This document shows positions 62,501 through 64,000 of a stretch of DNA of 64,000 bases, in pieces; the stretch's first letter is position 1; each line of letters begins with the position of its first letter. The stretch covers positions 2,055,300 through 2,119,299 of the forward strand of contig NC_089852.1 in assembly GCF_036373705.1 (NCBI RefSeq). Reading direction: 5' to 3'. A model generated the notes under the pieces. The model had not been told where the DNA came from. It searched no databases and saw only the letters and a list, made by a program, of their open reading frames with translations. The translations under genes and the position numbers were made by a program. This stretch comes from Amia ocellicauda (Eukaryota > Chordata > Actinopteri > Amiiformes > Amiidae).

Positions 62501-63950
62501 TCGGTGTTCCCCCCAGCAGTCTCCCCAAGGACCCTGGGACATCTGCCCACTGCTGCGCCGTGGCTGTGGTCTCTTGTCCCCAGACTCCCCCAACCCCCCA
62601 CCGCGTAGAGGAGCACGTGGCCAGGCTGCCGACCTGGGAGCTGAGCTGCTCGGAGGAGAGCTTGAAGGTGGAGGTGATCTTCTTGGACAGCAGCTTGGCG
62701 TCGCTGAAGCCGAAGGAGTAGAGTGAGATCTCGGCGATCATGGCGTAGTCTGGCACCATCATGGCCACGGGTCGGAACAGCGCCTGCGACACACACACAC
62801 AGTCAATGACACAGTCAATAGGCCGGGGGAGCAGTGCAATTGGTCGGTGGATGAGCAGCGTTACCTTCAGGTTGTCGGGCAGCTCGGTGCGGCCGGCGTA
62901 GCCTGGGTTCATGGTGATGAACACGGCACAGGACGGGACCAGAGGGATCTCGGCACCCTCGAACACAAACCTCTCCGCCTGCACACAGAGACACACACTT
63001 GTGAGTGTGAGTCTGTGTGTGTCTGTGTGTGTGAGTGTGAGTGTGTGTGTGAAGTGTGTTTTCACTTTTGACTGACAGTTGTGGTTGTGGAGGTCTCACC
63101 CTCTGCTGCTGCGCTTTCTGAATGGTGGTGATCTGCTGGGCCACCACGGACAGCACCTCCACGTCAATGCGGTTAAACTCGTCAAAACAGGCCCAGGCCC
63201 CGGAGCTGCGGCCACACGGCACAGTACGTCAGGATGTGGCGCGGCACAGTGACACACAGCATGGCACAGTCTGTCTGTGTGTGTGTGTGTGTCGGTCTGT
63301 CTCTGTGAGTGTGGTGTGTCTCTGTCTCTGTGTGTCTCTGTGTCTGTCTCTGTGTGTCTGTCTCTGTCTGTCACTGTGTGTGGGCCTGTCTCTGTGTCTG
63401 TGCATCAGTTTGTGCATGTGTGGGTCTGTCTCTGCGTGTGTAGGTGTGTCTGTGTGCGTCTGTGTGTGTCTCTGTGTGTGTGTGTGTGTGTGTGTCTGTG
63501 TGTGTCTCTGTGTGTCTCTGTCTGTCTCTGTCTGTCTCTGTCTGTCTCACCTGGCCAGGCCTTTCAGGAACTTGCCCATGGCCATGAAGTCCAGCTGGTC
63601 AGAGCAGTTGAAGACGACGGTCTGGATGGCCAGAGCTTTGCCCAGGTCCTTGGTGGTCTCCGTCTTGCCCGTCCCCGCGGGGCCGGCCGGCGCCCCCCCG
63701 AATTTGAGGTGTAGCGCCCCCGTCAGCGTCAGGTAGCACCTGTGTAGAGGTCGCCGAGCTGATCCTTAAGCACTGATCTCCACGCGTGGTCCCCCTTCCC
63801 CCCCGTGTGTCTGGCAGGAGTACGGGCGGGCTGTACCTGTCGGTCAGCGGCGTGATGACCAGGCGGCCGGTGTTGCCCAGGTACTCGTACCCATACAGGA
63901 ACTCGGCGTTGACGGCGCGGATGTACAGGTCATCCCTGTCCCAGTAGTAC
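37509..63950 (-). CDS. dnah1: Axonemal dynein heavy chain 1, 3' part (51 exons, 5' end outside the window)
   Basis: Force-generating ATPase heavy chain of an axonemal inner-arm dynein, acting in motile cilia and sperm flagella. Fifty-one exons with GT-AG borders (one GC-AG) add up to an uninterrupted frame of 2,727 residues plus stop. That equals the region from just before AAA1 to the C-terminus of vertebrate DNAH1, whose full length is about 4,265 residues, so the tail and most of the linker lie beyond 64000. Four P-loops are visible in order: GPAGTGKT (AAA1), GPSGSGKT (AAA2), GPTGTGKT (AAA3) and GVGGSGRQ (AAA4). Stalk, microtubule-binding domain, AAA5, AAA6 and C-terminal domain follow. 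DNAH1 is chosen over other heavy chains because near-identical stretches recur through the motor and the protein ends [15 protein letters not shown]. Exons are listed in the seven block entries. Some exact borders are inferred. Confidence 0.95.
37678..38893. repeat. 1.2-kb CA-rich array in the last dnah1 intron
   Basis: Left half has ACACAACATAGACACAACAC blocks, right half CACAACACAGAGACACAC blocks. Long frames on both strands are artefacts. Confidence 0.9.
39195..39477. repeat. Minisatellite, 30-bp unit, about nine copies
   Basis: GGTCTGTACGGGCCTGTATT and GGTCTGTACGGGTCTTTATG variants alternate, each followed by GGGTCGGGTCT. The array stops a few bases before a dnah1 donor site. Confidence 0.9.
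39775..40424. repeat. Pure pyrimidine tract (CCTCTCCT-type), about 640 bp
   Basis: Almost uninterrupted C/T on the plus strand, so the dnah1 transcript strand is all purine. A unit of about 70 bp (CTTTCCCTCCCCTCTCCTCT and following) occurs in tandem near 39830, 39895 and 39960. Confidence 0.9.
41889..41975. repeat. (GA)n tract in a dnah1 intron
   Basis: GA repeats with GGA interruptions directly beside the acceptor of the dnah1 exon 41715-41885. Confidence 0.85.
41990..42368 (+). mobile_element. LINE fragment (C-terminal end) with (GA)n
   Basis: A broken translation ([33 protein letters not shown]) matches the end of the LINE at 18860-19060 (LSGHSLAS, AREERLCS, LLSCPKYTKIRETYLK). It ends in about 25 GA dinucleotides. 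Confidence 0.7.
42712..43022. repeat. Minisatellite of CACAGGCACAGGGGA units (12-18 bp)
   Basis: Fills the dnah1 intron between the exons at 42704 and 43045. Confidence 0.85.
43893..44066 (-). repeat. 36-bp minisatellite that includes a dnah1 splice donor
   Basis: On the minus strand each unit carries GGGGCAGGGGCAG|GTGAGG, that is, the end of the exon 44054-44212 plus its donor. CACCTG marks occur at 43907, 43943, 43979, 44015 and 44051, exactly 36 bp apart. Only the last is the real exon end. Confidence 0.9.
44480..45012. repeat. Minisatellite of AGAGCACAGAGCACTG-type units
   Basis: Begins six bases from the acceptor of the dnah1 exon 44330-44474. Blocks with ATAGAACACAGAATAGAG recur about every 110 bp. 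Confidence 0.85.
45082..47692 (-). other. dnah1: dnah1 exon block 6: AAA5 region
   Basis: Exons: 47561-47692, 47322-47447, 47058-47177, 46761-46910, 46502-46662, 46105-46330, 45709-45904, 45373-45524, 45082-45278. They cover residues about 1584-2071. Conserved dynein segments include [55 protein letters not shown] and [18 protein letters not shown]5 has no functional P-loop in dyneins and none is seen here. Introns are short, about 90 to 200 bp, apart from the repeat-bearing one at 47693-48061. Confidence 0.93.
47700..48056. repeat. Minisatellite of CAGTCAGCACAGGGCA units (about 16 bp)
   Basis: Lies between two dnah1 exons. CACATTGCTCAGTCAACACA marks longer blocks of about 100 bp. Confidence 0.85.
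48270..48487. repeat. Purine-rich (GGGA/GA) tract
   Basis: Over 200 bp of nearly pure purine on the plus strand in a dnah1 intron. Confidence 0.85.
49820..50042. repeat. (TG)n array with CTG, CGTG and AGTG interruptions
   Basis: About 220 bp in the dnah1 intron before the stalk exon 49370-49555. Confidence 0.9.
50371..52408 (-). other. dnah1: dnah1 exon block 4: AAA4
   Basis: Exons: 52212-52408, 51931-52066, 51540-51748, 50753-50924, 50371-50562. They cover residues about 999-1301. The AAA4 P-loop is [17 protein letters not shown], with Arg in place of the usual Lys, which is normal for dynein AAA4. [20 protein letters not shown] and CTIDWF are conserved AAA4 segments. The last exon leads into the stalk ([18 protein letters not shown]). 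Confidence 0.93.
50936..51520. repeat. Minisatellite of GAGACACAGAGTGAGGCAGA units
   Basis: Units of about 30 bp with longer repeated blocks of about 80 bp (for example 50990 and 51069) in a dnah1 intron. Confidence 0.85.
52433..53445. repeat. 1-kb minisatellite, 28/14-bp units
   Basis: ACAGCACAGCACTACAGCAC and AATATACAGCACAGC variants in complex order in the intron between dnah1 exons 52212-52408 and 53475-53705. A 480-codon plus-strand frame is a by-product. Confidence 0.9.
53715..54182. repeat. Minisatellite of CTGACCACCACACCAACACA units
   Basis: Units of 27 and 42 bp (with or without CTGATACACACA) in the dnah1 intron beside the exon ending at 53705. Confidence 0.85.
54841..54925 (-). 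repeat. LINE 3' tail, reversed
   Basis: Read on the minus strand: ATAATGCTTTGGCAATACTA and TGCAAATAAAGCAAATTGAA. Same tail family as 19430 and 23100, opposite orientation. Confidence 0.65.
55330..55560. repeat. Probable interspersed repeat, family not recognised
   Basis: TGGTGATGCTCTGCCAGGCC and AATGGGATTCAGGTCAGGTG resemble 5' parts of fish DNA transposons (antisense reading). No inverted ends were found. The flanking 54930-55330 is AT-rich without features. Confidence 0.35.
57010..57105. repeat. (CA)n microsatellite
   Basis: CA runs separated by GCCATGAACACA twice, in a dnah1 intron. Confidence 0.9.
58600..59040. repeat. Minisatellite of GAGACACAGAGA units
   Basis: Two longer blocks with GATGGATAGAAACAAGCAGA (58768 and 58960) show block duplication about 190 bp apart. 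Confidence 0.85.
59950..61145. repeat. Satellite-like array: 17-bp unit, 374-bp higher-order repeat
   Basis: Monomers are CAGAGCAGCAGTGACCT/ACAT/TTGT variants. The block starting AGAGTAGCTGTGTTGTCAGA at 59961 recurs at 60335, 374 bp or 22 monomers later. A second level of about 180 bp is seen in 60716-61080. It fills the dnah1 intron 59774-61339. Confidence 0.9.
61490..61610. repeat. CACTCA/CATTCA/CA simple repeat
   Basis: Hexamer and dinucleotide repeats in a dnah1 intron beside the exon 61340-61431. Confidence 0.85.
62351..62501. repeat. 60-bp-arm inverted repeat (hairpin) in a dnah1 intron
   Basis: Arms 62351-62410 and 62442-62501 are complementary at 59 of 60 positions, with a 31-base spacer. 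The spacer itself holds AGGTCTGT (62411-62418) pairing with ACAGACCT (62424-62431). Confidence 0.95.
63270..63548. repeat. (TG)n/(TCTG)n array in a dnah1 intron
   Basis: TGTG with TCTC and TCTGTC interruptions up to the donor of exon 63551-63739. Confidence 0.9.
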
Positions 63951-64000
63951 CTGCAACCCCACAACCTCGCGGATGAGCAGCTGCACACACTGAGCACAGG

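Larger units (their letters stand above)
61857..63950 (-). other. dnah1: dnah1 exon block 1: end of linker and AAA1
   Basis: Exons in transcript order: 63837-63950, 63551-63739, 63100-63205, 62865-62978, 62634-62783, 62130-62216, 61857-62043. They code for residues 1 to about 315 of the part in this window. AAA1 is the main ATP-hydrolysing site of dyneins. Its Walker [13 protein letters not shown] is in the second exon, the Walker B-type CFDEFNRID in the third, and the [17 protein letters not shown] segment in the fourth. The first visible exon starts with one base of a split codon, YYWDRDDLY. The 50 bases to its right look like intron, so the next upstream exon is outside the window. Confidence 0.93.

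Overview
This is vertebrate genomic DNA, most likely from a ray-finned fish. The evidence is intron-rich genes with GT-AG splice sites, Tc1-type and L2/Maui-type transposons, and very abundant (CA)n and minisatellite repeats. I cannot name the species. Most long open frames here are repeat artefacts, so the genes below were rebuilt exon by exon from protein similarity, splice consensus and reading-frame phase.

Three protein-coding genes lie head to tail on the minus strand. From right to left they are: (1) dnah1, axonemal dynein heavy chain 1, running off the right edge, with 51 exons between 37509 and 63950 coding for the last 2,727 residues; (2) mapkapk3, a p38-activated kinase, 10 coding exons from 34573 down to 21690, 403 residues; (3) a WASP-family actin nucleation-promoting factor (was-like), 10 coding exons from about 20699 down to 14382, about 473 residues. 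All three reading frames close without a frameshift. The products act in different processes: ciliary motility, stress-kinase signalling, and Arp2/3 actin assembly downstream of Cdc42. Nothing suggests they form one pathway.

The left part (1 to about 13900) has no gene I can support. It holds a deleted Tc1-like element, a 1-kb element with terminal inverted repeats, a decayed L2-type LINE, several minisatellites, a large inverted TG/CA duplication, and one GC-rich patch (10.7-11.2 kb) with a short membrane-protein-like reading frame of uncertain status. The introns of the three genes are packed with minisatellites, CA tracts and fragments of another LINE family whose 3' tails run into (GA)n tracts.

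The points most worth checking are: two places where a tandem repeat has copied a splice site of its host gene (mapkapk3 last-exon acceptor; a dnah1 donor); a promoter-like block inside the was-like gene with a start exon that would skip the WH1 domain; a 60-bp-arm hairpin in a dnah1 intron; and the loss of the regulatory tyrosine in the WASP GTPase-binding domain.
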